Counted from the first letter of the stretch, positions 1 through 11,839 are shown. The stretch is 33,858 nucleotides of DNA from Didymodactylos carnosus (GCA_905250885.1 CAJNOQ010001266.1:1-33858), one strand, 5' to 3'. Notes: generated by a model from the letters alone, not told the origin. Program-made: numbers and translations.

Positions 1-1600
1 AAAAAATACCATTTTAATTTTGAGACATGTTGTGTAGTTTTTAATTACCTACAAAATGATACCACATTCAACTATTAAGAACTATGGCCAGCCTATATTA
101 AAAGCTTTAGAACCCTCTCACTCAGATTTTTTTAAATTTTTTAGTTTTTTTCTAATAAAATTGAGAAGATGATAGATTTTTGAAAAGTTATTTTTTTAAA
201 AATAAATTAGAAAGCATTAGCTTTAAAATGAGCTATTATTCAACCTTCTCGGATGAAAAATGACTATTTGGCTAAAGTTTTTAGGTTGCCACCCTGAAAA
301 ATAGGCCTCTAATGCATAAATATGTTCCTAAGTTTTTCGATAGGATAACAGAAGAATTTCAAAAAAACAATTACAGTTCTTATGTAACTTTTGATGCTCT
401 ACAAGAATATATATAGAAATATAAAATTAATTGAAAAAAAATTTTTTCGAAATTTTTTGCAAATTATCCTTTTCATGTTTAATATTCTCTTAAAATTTCA
501 GAACTATCCAACTACGTACCCAGCACTAGGTCAAGGGTGGACCATGACCCACCTCTTATTGGAATCCCGGGTACGTCGCTGAAACTATCCTTTTCTGATT
601 CTTCATCGAAAATTTAATATAGAAAACTAACTTTCACATTAATGAGCTCAAAATTTGCTGAACATGAACAGCAGCGTAAAATTGCTTGTATACATCTTGC
701 AAACTTATCCAGTGATAGGAATTAGGAGATCAAATGATTTCTTCTACTTCGTTCTAGCCATCATACCTGTGAAAAAAAAGCAACGTATCCTTTTTGAAAA
801 ATGTTGTTTCGTTGTCAAGCAATTTAATTGTTTTGCGATCAATGGCAAAAACCATGAACTTGTACTCGTCAAAGAATTATATATTGAAAAAAACAGCAAA
901 ATACACTTGAAAATAAATTTAAACTTTTGAAGAACTACCCTGGTAATAGTGAGACAACTATTATTTTTCCTTGACCTTCATAATAATCCTATCGTTCGCA
1001 ATATGCGAAAGAACGTGAAACTGAAGATCAGTTTTTCAATAAAAGTTGAATATAGAATTGCACAAACTACTCCCAGATGAAACATATGAACCTCACAACT
1101 AGCGTCGGTAAAATATTTTTTTGTAGGAAAGTTCTTAACGGGGTCTTCTATTGCGTCCCTGAAAGAAAGCTGTTTTTATTAGACTGAGACATATTATAAT
1201 ATCATCATTGCCCATAGGCCTTTCCTAATCGGTTAACCAGAAACCTCGAAAAAACTCAAAACTTTTTCTAAATAAGTCACGATTATAGTCCGTCAAATTC
1301 TGATCAAAACGAGATATCTCCCTGCTGTAGCATCTTTCTTTGCAAAGTTATAGACTTTACAAGAAAAGCCCTAAATTCCTTTTTCTTTTTTTTGAATTTT
1401 CAATCAATTTCAGCGTATTTTTTAACGATTTTGTCTCTATATTGAACTGATTATTAGTTCAATAAATGCTTTTATTCTGATAAGCAAAGATTTTATTCTA
1501 GTAACAACGGTATTGGTTCACACTTCATAGAGTTTTTGTTTTCTTAAACATGTTCGTATACAATTTGTTCGAAATGAACTAGTTTGAAGTAGTAAATACA
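1..1600. other. AT-rich non-coding stretch, no gene seen
   Basis: This is the region 3' of the receptor gene, which ends at 1601 on the minus strand. It is AT-rich with long A and T runs. Short open frames at 391-582 and 655-930 on the plus strand have no recognisable domain, skewed composition and no splice or start context. I see no inverted repeat or tandem array here. Confidence 0.5.
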
Positions 1601-4600
1601 CTATGTCAATGTGTGTGTTCGTCTACGAATGTATGAAGTATCTGTCGGTACTTCCAGACATGTTCTTCGACCGATTGCAAATTGGAAGATTGTGTTAATA
1701 TTCTGTCCTTTCGTATTTGAAGATTTCTTGCTTGAGTTATGGTACACATTGAGCAGCTTTGGTACAAACATGATCGTAACGGTGATAATGCAGATAACAA
1801 AAACACACGCTCCATGAGCAGTTGTCGCTGATGTACGACCTCGGCCGAGTATTGTGTCAAAAACTGGCAGTAGAATCGACAAGAATAATAGGTTGTATAC
1901 TGTTAGATTCAACTGCTTAGTCTCATCGAATGTATCGGGTATTCGGCGGATTTTGAATGTACAGATCGAAGTTAGCAGCAATAGACAAAATCGAACTGAT
2001 AAAATAAAAGGAAATTGGATGATCATCTGATACGTCGATGAACAGTACTGATAAACTTTTCCCTCGATATCGCTCTGATCCAAATGAATAAAAAATGGAT
2101 CACCGAGATTCAGTCCAATCAGAATTAAAGTAACGAATAATACTAGGCCGAACAAAACGCGCAGTAGATATTTGTCGGGTAAATAAATTTTTTGACGCAT
2201 ATGGAATATTTTGTACAAACGATAAGTTTTTAGCTATAAAAAAAGTGATGAGAGATGCAGGTTGGCTCGTTGTAGTTCTCAAAACTTTGCCCTACAGCTT
2301 CAAGTATCATACCCTGTTTCACAAAACTATCCATAAATTCTGTGATTCTAAGCAGAGCCACCCCGTCAGTCACCTGTATCTTTTGAAAATTCATTTTAAC
2401 GTAAGATTAGCTTAAAACATCGCTCGAAACTCCGTTTACGAAAACTTTACCGCGAGAAATTCGTTTAAAAAGAAGCGCGAGAATCGCGTTTGAGGTAATC
2501 ATAGGTTGCGTTAAATTTTTCGTAAACAGAGTTTCGCGCGATACTCTGAAGCAAAATTCGCGTTTTTACGCGATTCTTGAGCGAATCTCGGCATAGTCGC
2601 ACTAAACGAAATTGATATAGAAAAACCCAAAACCCCCATAGTATGTCTGATATAGCTAAAGGCTAAGTTTCCCGAAGCAACTTTTTGCGAGGAATTCAAT
2701 GGCAGCATTAGAAATTCTTTAAAATGTTTCTAAACCGAAATAAGTACCTATTTTTGACTGAGAATATGTACGACTCACAAGAGTTGCGAGACGCGTCTCA
2801 AAAAAACGACAGAAACGAATGTAACTTCATTCAAACGCGAGAATCAGTGTATTGTACTTTCTTCGAAAACAAAAATCGCAATTCCTACAAGAACATAACG
2901 AATTTATTGTGTTTTAGTACTCGGTGAGGATGAAAACGAACTCTTCTTTTTACAAACGCGAGAAATTAAAGTTATTCAAACTCGAAACGCAACTTTCTAC
3001 AAGTGTAGAACACAAAACGCGACACACAGTGACAATTTACGTTCAAAACGCGTTAAATTCGTTTCAATTGAGTCCTAAACAGGAAAAATTCGGTACCATT
3101 CGCGAGTCTTAAAGTCTATTGCGACTGAAAACGCGTTTTTAAAAGTTATGATGGTCATAGACACTTTTCTCGCGAAATATTGATGATAAAAACGCGGTTT
3201 TGGGTAGGACGTATATTTAAAGCTTAAGAAATTCGCCGGATTCATGATGAAACTGTATATTCTCGCGCTCTATGAATGCTAAAACCGCGTTAAAACGAAT
3301 TTTCAAAAGATACAGGTGACTGACTGGGCAGTTTCCGCTAAAATTGGAACGTACAACGGTATAGTAAAGATACATTATTATGACAGAATCTCATCAGATA
3401 CAATCTTGCAACAAACTAACAGTTGCGTTACAATATGCTTGAAGTGAGATAAGCTAATGGACCGAGCTCTGCTCTCGAAAGAACTTTTTCAGAAGATACA
3501 ATAAAGCAACTTCAAAAGAGGGGCTAAAATCCGGCTAAATGATAATCGATCTCAGTGACGTCCACGCAACTTAGAAGACGACGTTTGAGTATGACTACAA
3601 GCAGTCACTTATATAATGTATCTTCTAAATGAAGGTAAGCATCTCGCTACCAGTCTCATTTTTCCACAGAGTACACTCCATCTAACTGAACTTACCAGTA
3701 ATGTACCAATGATTAGTGTGTAGCCAATATTCGTGAACCAAAGATCCAGCACACATGTGCTGCAAGAAGATACTTTGAAGTACGCTTCTAATGAACGCGG
3801 AATGATTGACAATGCTAAACACAGCAGGCCGATGAGCATAAAAATAAGAAAAGTCCAACTTGATGCTTTGAATACGGGAGTTTTGCGAAAATGAAACGTT
3901 GAACTAATCATTAATAGACATAAGAGGCTACAAATGGTACTACCAAATATCATGCCAATGAGAACCGGTGTCGGTATTTTGATTATCAGCTGTGGTCGAG
4001 AGGCTGACGGCCTTATCCATGTCCCACCGGTGTATAAAATGCTACGGTTTGTGTAGCTGATGTTACCTTCAGCCGTCATTGAGCCGACTTTAACCAATGA
4101 ACCATTTACAAAATTAAGAATGTCAAATGGGATCAAGCGCTCACCGTATTCAAGAAACGAGACAATTCCGGTCACGCCTTGAAATGTGACATTTTTTAAC
4201 ACTTCCATATACAGTTCACAATTCAGCATCGGATCTCGCCCAACTTCCTCAATCATCTTATGAAGAGCATAAGCAAATGTGAAACACGCATCATAGGCAA
4301 AATTAGCAATAAGTGGAATTGATGACGTTTGGTCTTTTGGTTTAATGATGGGTGTATTTCCGCCGTTCAGGACCGAATACCAGTGATTTTTATATTGTGT
4401 GTACACCTCTGAGTTTTCATCGACAAAATGTTGTAATCCAAGAAAGCCTTGAGTCCATTCTGTATAGTCTTGTACTATTTCTCCATCTGAACTGTTCACA
4501 ACAAGATCTCGGTACATACTGTTGTGGACGCCGATCCATTGGTAACCTTTTGCAAAGAGATCTATGGCGGATTTTAAACAATTTCTAATGACCTCTTGCT

Positions 4601-6827
4601 GCTCAGTGATCGTGCCAATAAATACAATAATACGTGCTGATGAGTTTCTGATTAAGTCAAACTCATGTGCTAGATTTGCATTTGACTCCCCACTGATAAA
4701 TGGGCGCTGAACTATAATTCTGACATTAAATTGCTCGAGTAAATTGCTAAAGTTGAGTACATTGTGATAATTGAGTCTATCAGTAGCGTATAGTAGAGCT
4801 ATATGGTGCCATCCTTGATTCGCTATAAAATGGGCTAGATGGTATAGTTCTACGGTTAAAGCAGGAATTGTTCTTGACAAATATGGATATTGTTCGCGAG
4901 AACTAAATATAGTTGATGAGTCACCATATGATATTTGCGGTATTTTGTAATGGCGAGCGACATATTGAACCGACTATAAAAGAAGTGTGAACAAGTTTAC
5001 CAGTAGACAGCTGCAATTATATGTAAACATACGCCAAAATAATTTCACGATGAGTGCCAGTATGCTGATGTTAATATTACGAAAACGAAAGAGATCCGAA
5101 TCGCCTTGCGCATGGCACATGTTGAAACAAAAAGCCTATGTATGTTGTCTGCATACAGAATTTTCTGATTCTTTTCGATATTGAATGATGTAGTTCAAAA
5201 CTGAAGGCGCCCGTTCAACCGCTGAGAAACTCTAAGCGAGCTATCTCAAAGACAAAAGTTTGAGAACACTAATAGAAAGAGCGAAAAATATTCACTAGTC
5301 GTCACCATCTTATCCAATAGAAGATACGATTGAGCTGTTAGGCAATGGATACATGGAACTCCATAGGAAACTAACATTGCCACGAGAATCAGTATGATCT
5401 ATAACCTATGATCTATTTCATTTCTGACAGTCCCAAACTCAACGGCAGAGGAGTGCTAAGGTTTCACGAAAAACGCCTGTAGCTCTCGAACCATGGATTT
5501 TCCGGATTCGCTTATATTTAGCTTTGCAGAAGACACCTTTTACTGTATATCTATGAAAAAGAAATCGATAGGTTTAGAAGAGAGTTTCAGAGATCTGAAG
5601 TGATTTTCCAATGATCTGGTCAAAAACCGATTCCAGAATCTTTTAAAAAGATGGGTTTTGCTTGTGGAACACTAGCCTTAGCCTTACATGCCTGTTGTTG
5701 ATTGCTGCAAATCGCAACGCTCTATCGTACGCTGTTTGAGTTATTAAAAAAATGACAATCGGCACTGTATTTTGGCACCGATAGTAAAACTTGTATGATA
5801 GTTTGAAAAACATTTCCACATAGGTAACTCGATAAACTTACAAAGTGGCAATATCAGAGTCTCTTGATTTGCTGTTTCGTGATGGATCTCTAGCGGTCGA
5901 GTTTCCGAAGATCCATTCAGAAACTCAGTATGGGCGCAAATAGGCAATACATTCGCTGTCAACATCGAAAACTACACCAGAGAAACAACGTTTATAATCA
6001 GAAGCATCATAGATCATGAAATCTCGTCCACTGGACAATCTCGTGAAGCGTTTCTAGGTCATAATGATGTATTTTGAGTGAGTGAGCTACAAATTCGTTT
6101 AATCTCAGGTGGGAAAAGTCTGGAAACCTTGTAAAAAACAAACTTTGCTTTTCTAAACAACAACAAAACTTCCCCCATATTGGCCAGTTATCTAGGTCGC
6201 GTGTGATTTCATGGTTATTCAAAGTCACAACGTATCACTTCTGGCTCGAACAGAACCCAATATTAACCCTAAACCGCTAAACATGAAGATCTCATCACTC
6301 CAATCTGAAACGCGTTTTTGACTATTTATTTATGTATTTGCTCCCGTTACAATAGGGCATGTCCCGTCGTCTTTACCCATTCGTGAAAACGGCAGTTCCT
6401 TATTTCTTGTAATTCAGACGTTCAAAAAAGAGCCATTGGGTAGTATCTGCTTTACCTGCGTTACTAATGAATCAAATTCACCAACAATCCCAATCACACT
6501 GAGTCTTGTAATCTGATCAAGTGTAGCAAGTATTCCCTGGCCAACATCTGAGTTTGTATCGTTATACACATAGGTTAATCTAGTATTTGGTAGAAGATCA
6601 GGACGGTTATTAATTTCTTTAATGGCCAATTTAAATGCGAACAGTGCTGGTTGACCAGCTATTCGGCTGTCTGGATTGTCAGTGTTAATGGGCCCGAGAA
6701 AGCCCAATGTTAATTCAACAGGCGGCCATGTAATAGTGGCTGTAGAATAGTTCGATTTTAATTCAGTAGACGGTGACAAAGTAGCGAATGCACGAAACTC
6801 CTGAATTAGTACTATTAATAACAGCAT
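1601..6827 (-). CDS. GABA-B-type class C GPCR, three exons, 760 aa
   Basis: The exons are 6827-6456 (residues 1-124), 4973-3696 (125-550) and 2233-1601 (551-760 plus TAG). Both introns are phase 0 with GT..AG borders. Exon 1 begins with a hydrophobic signal peptide, then the first lobe of a periplasmic-binding-protein-like (ANF_receptor) ligand domain. The protein runs continuously over splice 1 (GEFDSLVTQ then SVQYVARHYKIPQISYG), which is the expected family order. Exon 2 completes that domain and carries TM1 (about 457-482), TM2 (496-515) and TM3 (531-550, with a Cys at its outer end). Exon 3 starts LKTYRLYKIF, the family's TM3/loop-2 sequence, then TM4-TM7 and FVPKLLNVYH. There is no cysteine-rich domain between ligand domain and TM1, which favours GABA-B type over mGluR. 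The cytoplasmic tail is short (about 50 residues). The ATG at 6827 is chosen because the open frame upstream lacks ATG; an AG lies 7 nt before it. Ligand unknown. Confidence 0.88.
2234..3695 (-). other. Intron 2 of the GABA-B-type receptor (1462 bp)
   Basis: The donor reads CTG|GTAAGT at 3696/3695 and the acceptor reads TTTATAG|CTA at 2234/2233 on the minus strand. Splicing restores the expected TM3-to-loop-2 sequence in phase 0. About 960 bp of the intron is an inserted inverted-repeat element (2365-3330). Confidence 0.85.
2365..3330. mobile_element. Terminal-inverted-repeat element (MITE-like), CGCG-rich
   Basis: The left end (2365-2401) starts GTCAGTCACCTGTATCTTTT, and the reverse complement of the right end (about 3294-3330) starts the same way. 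The arms match over about 37 bp with one mismatch. The interior holds about 17 CGCG motifs, often as AACGCG or CGCGAG, in otherwise AT-rich DNA, which resembles clustered subterminal transposase-binding repeats. No convincing target duplication was found, so the superfamily is unknown. No transposase frame lies inside, so the element would be non-autonomous. Confidence 0.75.
4974..6455 (-). other. Intron 1 of the GABA-B-type receptor (1482 bp)
   Basis: The donor reads ACGCAG|GTAAAG at 6456/6455 and the acceptor reads CTTTTATAG|TCG at 4974/4973 on the minus strand. The protein sequence is continuous and in phase across the junction. The intron carries one copy (5365-5510) of a repeat also present near 8.9-10.0 kb. 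The rest is unremarkable; short frames inside it have no recognisable domain. Confidence 0.85.
5365..5510 (+). repeat. Dispersed repeat module, copy 1 (in receptor intron)
   Basis: The segment includes AACGGCAGAGGAGTGCTAAG and ends ACCATGGATTTTCC. It is clearly related to 9852-9996 and 9395-9511 (opposite strand) and to 8903-8965 (same strand, only one side of the module). The copies differ by scattered substitutions, so they are old relative to one another. Confidence 0.75.
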
Positions 6828-7833
6828 GTTTAACCTGAGTGATAGAGTAGTCAAAAAGTATGGCACATAATGAATTCACGTAGTAAGATATGACATAAAA
6901 ACAGTGATTTGTTCTCGTATTAGATAAACACAAAAAAAACAATATGCCACGGAATTTCTTTGATATGATGAATTTCTTGTAATATTTGATTCGAATTTGA
7001 ACAAGATTGAAGTTTTGTTCTCATAAACAAAAGAGTAGCTACTATAAGGCATATTTACTAAAATATTTCATTTCAGATAGCTAATGATAAAAATAATATT
7101 AGACTTCTCCTGAGGAGGCAAAAATAATTTTGCTTATCATAACATCTGGTATGTATTTTGATATTAAATGTCAAAATAGATTGAATTATACGTGTAATAC
7201 TTACTTCATGTTATACCAGTAAGAAAAGCGACAACCTAAATGTTCATGGTAATCAATTCTGATGATCATAAAAATGTCGATAGTGCAACTAAAATAGATA
7301 GCTCAGTGTTAATTTTGATAAGAGTTACAAATGAAAAAAACTTGATTCAATTATTTCTAATCTTAAAAAGATTAAAAAGAATTCTATTTTTGCTGAATAA
7401 CTCCTCAGGAAATCGTGAGAGGTGCTGCAACCATCAAATCATACCGAAGTTATCTTGACATAAACGCTGATAGCTAAAATTACAGATCATTATTATGTTA
7501 TTTATATGATTATGACATATCTACAGGCAAAAGTCCAGGTCGAAATTCTTTAATTCGATTTTTCGAAAATACGTGGCTATGGGTCGAAAATTCAGTAAAA
7601 CGATCGTAACCTTTGATCAATAGGTCATGTGCCCGAGACCTTGTAGGCCTTTCCTAGTGTCACCGAGATGTACTTACAATGTTAATACGGAGTCGCAACT
7701 CGAGAGACAGCTCGGGTGGTTCCCTCGTAAGAGTTAAAGTCATATACCATGCAGCGAAAAATATGATAAATATCATTTGTCTTACAATTAGCTAAATGCT
7801 CAGATGCTGCTTGTACAAAATCTAATTCGAATA
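6828..7833. other. Upstream region of the receptor gene, no gene seen
   Basis: This non-coding AT-rich region is 5' of the minus-strand receptor. The plus-strand frame at 7240-7458 shows no recognisable domain. I see no convincing core promoter. Confidence 0.4.
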
Positions 7834-7841
7834 GTTCAAAA

Positions 7842-8411
7842 TAGACATGCACCGAGACGAGAAGTCTTGAGAAGCCTCGATATTGTAGTCTCGACAGTCT
7901 CAGGTCTTATTACTCCTATAAGATCCTCTCATTTGCTGAGAAAATCGGGGAACCAGTTTTGTGTTGCATAAATTTTTCTGATTTTAATAAGATGGATGCA
8001 GGAAGACTTTCCTTCAGTTGCTGTGTGTGTATTTTACACATCGTCATGAACTAGGCTAAAGCTGAATGCGCTAAAGGCAACTCCGTAAGGTCTAACTTTT
8101 CAGAAAAGAATAGAAGGCAACTGCCGTCCTAAATTCCAAGGTATGCCGGCTGTCTTCCCGAGCAAGCATGGGCTGAATCAGACCAACTTTGTTTTGTTTC
8201 TGTTACTTATCTATTTTCTTTTTTTTCTTACAAAAACGTTACATAGCTTCACAAGAACATAAAATTATAAAAAAATAGTATCGAAAAAGTCTCGAAAAGT
8301 TTCGATACCGGCACTTTTATATCGAGACTATTCGAGACGAAAGTTTGGAGACTCAAGGCTATTCGCGACTAAAATTTTGGGTATCGAGTACCCGGTCTCG
8401 GTGTATCCCTA
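7842..8411. mobile_element. hAT-like non-autonomous element with 8-bp target duplication
   Basis: The left terminus reads TAGACATGCACCGAGAC. The reverse complement of the right terminus reads TAGGGATACACCGAGAC. The flanking octamers are GTTCAAAA (7834-7841) and GTCCAAAA (8412-8419), a 7/8 match. An 8-bp duplication and TAG-type ends are known for the hAT superfamily. The ends are rich in short CGAGAC / TCTCGA motifs, as expected for hAT subterminal repeats. There is no transposase frame in the 570 bp. Confidence 0.75.
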
Positions 8412-8419
8412 GTCCAAAA

Positions 8420-8897
8420 TAGGTTCGTACAAATACAAATTATGCATCATAAGCGACACTAACCCTCAATTATGAAAACACTTCGACGCTTTGTAACATT
8501 TATTTGAGACAGCATATAACACAATATAATTCTCACTGCATCTGAAAATAAACAATCAGAAGAAAAAAACGAATGTCCACTGTTTGGAAAAAGCCCGTGA
8601 GTTTAGTGACACGCTGTATCGAAGATAAAATAGTGAATATAGTAGACAAAATCGTCGAAATTAGATCAGTCTCTAGGTAACTCGAACTAAAAGAAATATC
8701 ATCTGCTTAAATACACAGAACGTTAGTTATTTTATTAAGAGTTTAGTGAGGTAGTCTTGAAGATCAAGAGAGTTGCAACTCACGAAATTTAGGCTCAGTG
8801 CTTCGCCGTAGGCAAGAGTTATATATAACTTGCACATCCATAATCAATTAAGAGTAGTGTTTTGTGCTCAGGGTACCTTATTCTCGTTAGTCATTCT
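8420..8897. other. Non-coding stretch, nothing recognised
   Basis: This AT-rich sequence lies between the hAT-like element and the fold-back repeat. I see no reading frame or repeat in it that I can support. Confidence 0.4.
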
Positions 8898-9926
8898 GTG
8901 CAAAACCTAACGGCAGAGGAGTGCTAAGGCTTCACAAAAAACGTCTACAGCTCCAGAGCCATGGATTTTCTCATTCTTCTACTAGTTTTACTTAGACAGT
9001 TGTCATACATATGTTTTTTGGTCTTGATGTTTTTATCCTTAATGGATGGCACATATGATAAAATTTATATATATGTACTTTTCTCCTATCTTTCTTTATA
9101 CGTACAGTGTAAGTGTAACTACATTGTATATGATTAAATTTTCTCTGATTATGAGTCGGTGACTCGAAACGTTAGAATAATATATTTTTAAAATTTTGTA
9201 ATAAAATAAGTTGTGCTGAATAAATAAATATTATGACCTACATTTTAGCTTTAAAAAATTGATTTTTGAATCAAACATCTTAAAAATGCTGGAAAATCTC
9301 CGAAAACACCCATCTAAATCTATCAAAAAATTTTTTCAATAGATATGTAGGGAAAAATGTTTTGTGCAAAACTAACTGTAGGCAATATCTTGAAAATCCA
9401 TGGCTCTGGAGGTATAGACGTTTTTCGTGAAGCCTTAGCCTCCTCTGCCGTCAGGTTTAACACTGTCAGAAATGAATGAGATTATAGGTTATAGATCATG
9501 CTGATTCTCGAAGGGAGTTTTTGGAGATTTTCTAGCATTTTTAAGATGTTTGATTCAAAAATTGATTTTTTAAAGCTAAAATGTAGGTCATAATATTTAT
9601 TTATTCAGCACAACTTATTTTATTACAAAATTTTAAAAATATATTATTCTAACGTTTCGAGTCACCGACTCATAATCAGAGAAAATTTAATCATATACAA
9701 TGTAGTTACACTTACACTGTACGTATAAAGAAAGATAGGAGAAAAGTACATATATATAAATTTTATCATATGTGCCATCCATTAAGGATAAAAACATCAA
9801 GACCAAAAAACATATGTATGACAACTGTCTAAGTAAAACTAGTAGAAGAATGAGAAAATCCATGGCTCTGGAGCTGTAGACGTTTTTCGTGAAGCCTTAG
9901 CACTCTTCTGCCGCTAGGTTTAACAC
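8898..9926. repeat. 1.03-kb fold-back palindrome, ~410-bp arms
   Basis: The left arm (about 8898-9311) is the near-perfect reverse complement of the right arm (about 9512-9926), with a loop of about 200 bp. Both arms contain GAGTCGGTGACTCGAAACGTT-type sequence. The loop holds a further copy (9395-9511) of the module that also ends the right arm, in the same orientation. The arms carry no coding potential. The structure could be a fold-back transposon or a head-to-head duplication of one element. Confidence 0.85.
9395..9511 (-). repeat. Dispersed repeat module, copy in palindrome loop
   Basis: It runs from AATCCATGGCTCTGGAG through CTCCTCTGCCGT to ATGCTGATTCTCG. It matches 9852-9981 in the same orientation and 5365-5510 inverted. 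Confidence 0.75.
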
Positions 9927-9996
9927 TGTCAGAAATGAATGAAATTATAGGTTATAGATCATGCTGATTCTCATGGCAATGTAAGTTTCCGGAACA
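9852..9996 (-). repeat. Dispersed repeat module, copy at right end of palindrome
   Basis: It includes the right end of the fold-back arm and continues outward through CATGCTGATTCTCATGGCAA, as the copy in the receptor intron does. The module is therefore longer than the part held in the palindrome. Confidence 0.75.
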
Positions 9997-11190
9997 AAAT
10001 GCAAGAACCGAGTAAAAATCTATATTAGGAGAAATAACCTATTTTTGATTATTTTCATCAAAAATTAAAAAATTCATAATTCATATCTATATCTGGAAAT
10101 AGCGACTGAACCATCAAAACGGAGCAATTTCTGGATGTTTTAACAATATATGGTAAAACTAGTAAAAACTATAATGTTGCATGTATCCACACTGTAAAAA
10201 ATAAAGTATGTTATTAGGTGTGTAAATCTTCTAAACGTTCACATGACATCAAAAAGTGTAGTTTTCTTCAGTGGTCAAAAAAGGTGTGTTTCTCATTTTT
10301 AGTGTGTAAAATTGTCTGTGGTAGCATTCTCAGTGTGTAATTTGTCTTCGTGTGTTGATGAAGCGAACTGAATTTCGTTCTAAAGTTCCGGATTAACAAA
10401 TTAAGGACAGAAAGAGGTTGAAAAATGGTTTGTCGGCTTGATTATATCGAACATCACTCTTAAAAACATGTATTAAGGTTCACTGGTGAATAGCTATTAT
10501 GATGTTCACCTGCACTCACATTCCATTTCACGACGTTCACGGGTGCATACGCAGCGGTATCTACCAAAGATGTTAAGAAGAAACAGTCGCCAAGTTGACA
10601 AAACGAATTCGCGAAGCGAACATTTTTTGACAGAGCAATGAAACTGTTTTTCCAACAGTGTTGGAGGATCAACTCCTATCAAAGGCAGGAGTAAAAGGCG
10701 ACACATTCTCCTACTTTCTACGCCCCTAAATCAAATGCGTCTAGCGCATTCGAACGCGTTCTGCACTGTTCAGCAGATCTTCGCCGTTTCAGCTTGTAAC
10801 GACTGGATCAGGGTTGCCACGTTCTCCCCTTTCCCCTTTTTTTCAATTCTTATTATTTCAAAACAAAACTTATTATGTTCTTTCTATGCCTACGAGAAGT
10901 GTTTGAGAGTGAGGGTGTTGATGATGGGTGTTCTCTACACATCTACGTGTGTTCTCATTCGTAGTCATTTTAATCAATTAATTATATTTTGTATGTATAT
11001 CTACAGAATATACAAAAATACAAAGAATGGTTTCACAACAATGAAGAATTCATCAACTGTGTCTCTGTCTCTATTAATAAACAATAATTCTCATCAGTAT
11101 AAACAGAAAATCGGTAGTCATTATTATTTGGTAATGATATTATTTATCAGAAACAAAAATACAACAAACAAATAGACATTAAAAAATACT
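9997..11190. other. Non-coding region with GTGTGTAA-type motifs
   Basis: Between 10190 and 10360 the sequence repeats short GTGTGTAA / GTGTGT motifs at irregular 20-60 bp spacing after CACACTGTAAAAAATAAAG, which looks like the end of an unclassified repeat. At 10440-10800 the sequence is less AT-rich, but the frames on either strand (for example 10460-10672 and 10735-11175) show no recognisable domain. Confidence 0.35.
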
Positions 11191-11193
11191 TAT

Positions 11194-11839
11194 TTATTTG
11201 AACGTGAGCGTTTGTGAATGCTTTCCACACTGGGCACAAAGATAAACATGTGGTACGTATCTGAAGAAGTAACAATCTTCATGGTCAACATGACCACATT
11301 CATGATGAACGATACCATCATGTTGACCTTCATAAACGAAACGACCACAAAAACCACAAATACCATATATGATCGATAACGACAAATGACGTTAGGTCCG
11401 TTGATCTACTATATCGTCATCCATTAACATTAATCGATCCATTGGAGTATAAGCATATAATATCGATCGTCACCTATAAAGAGCAATCAACTGACAATAT
11501 AATGATATGAGAGTATGAAAACAACTTTAGACAATCAAGCTTACTTATAAAAAAGCGAGCTCTGTGATATCTTGGTTTAATTACCTATAGACGATAAATG
11601 AAGATTCATCCCACATTGAAAACAAACTGCATTGTGAGGATGATAATACGCACGGCACTCTTTATGTAACACGTGATCACACTGATAACATGCTACAGAA
11701 CCATGATCATTATAAACCACTTTTCGCTTATATATCTCACAAATGTGTTGTGTCAACGGATCTAACGTAGCTGCATAGGTAAACGCACCGCGGTATTCAG
11801 ATTTTTTGGTTAAAAAGGCGGATTTGTGTTATGAGACAT
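11194..11839 (-). pseudogene. Decayed zinc-binding protein gene, two related Cys/His modules
   Basis: The first module (about 11828-11585) reads CYQCDHVLHKEC followed by CFQCG. It ends at a plausible donor, ATAG|GTAATT. The second (11385-11194) reads CGFCGR, HHECGHVDHEDC and CAQCGK, and ends at TAA. They share the order C..C(D/G)HVxHxxC..CxQCG, so they look like diverged copies of one RING- or PHD-like zinc-binding fold; the family is not recognised. The only upstream ATG (11839) is out of frame with module 1 by one base at a T run. An in-frame TAA precedes module 2, although the frame is open before that stop too. The acceptor candidate near 11472 does not join in phase. I read this as a pseudogene or, less likely, a gene with exons I have not placed. 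Confidence 0.5.

Noticed and set aside
9155-9185. CTGATTATGAGTCGGTGACTCGAAACG resembles a hammerhead core in each palindrome arm.
   Set aside because: The core is interrupted (CTGAT then TAT before GA), so it does not fit CUGANGA; kept only as a passing resemblance to retroelement sequences.
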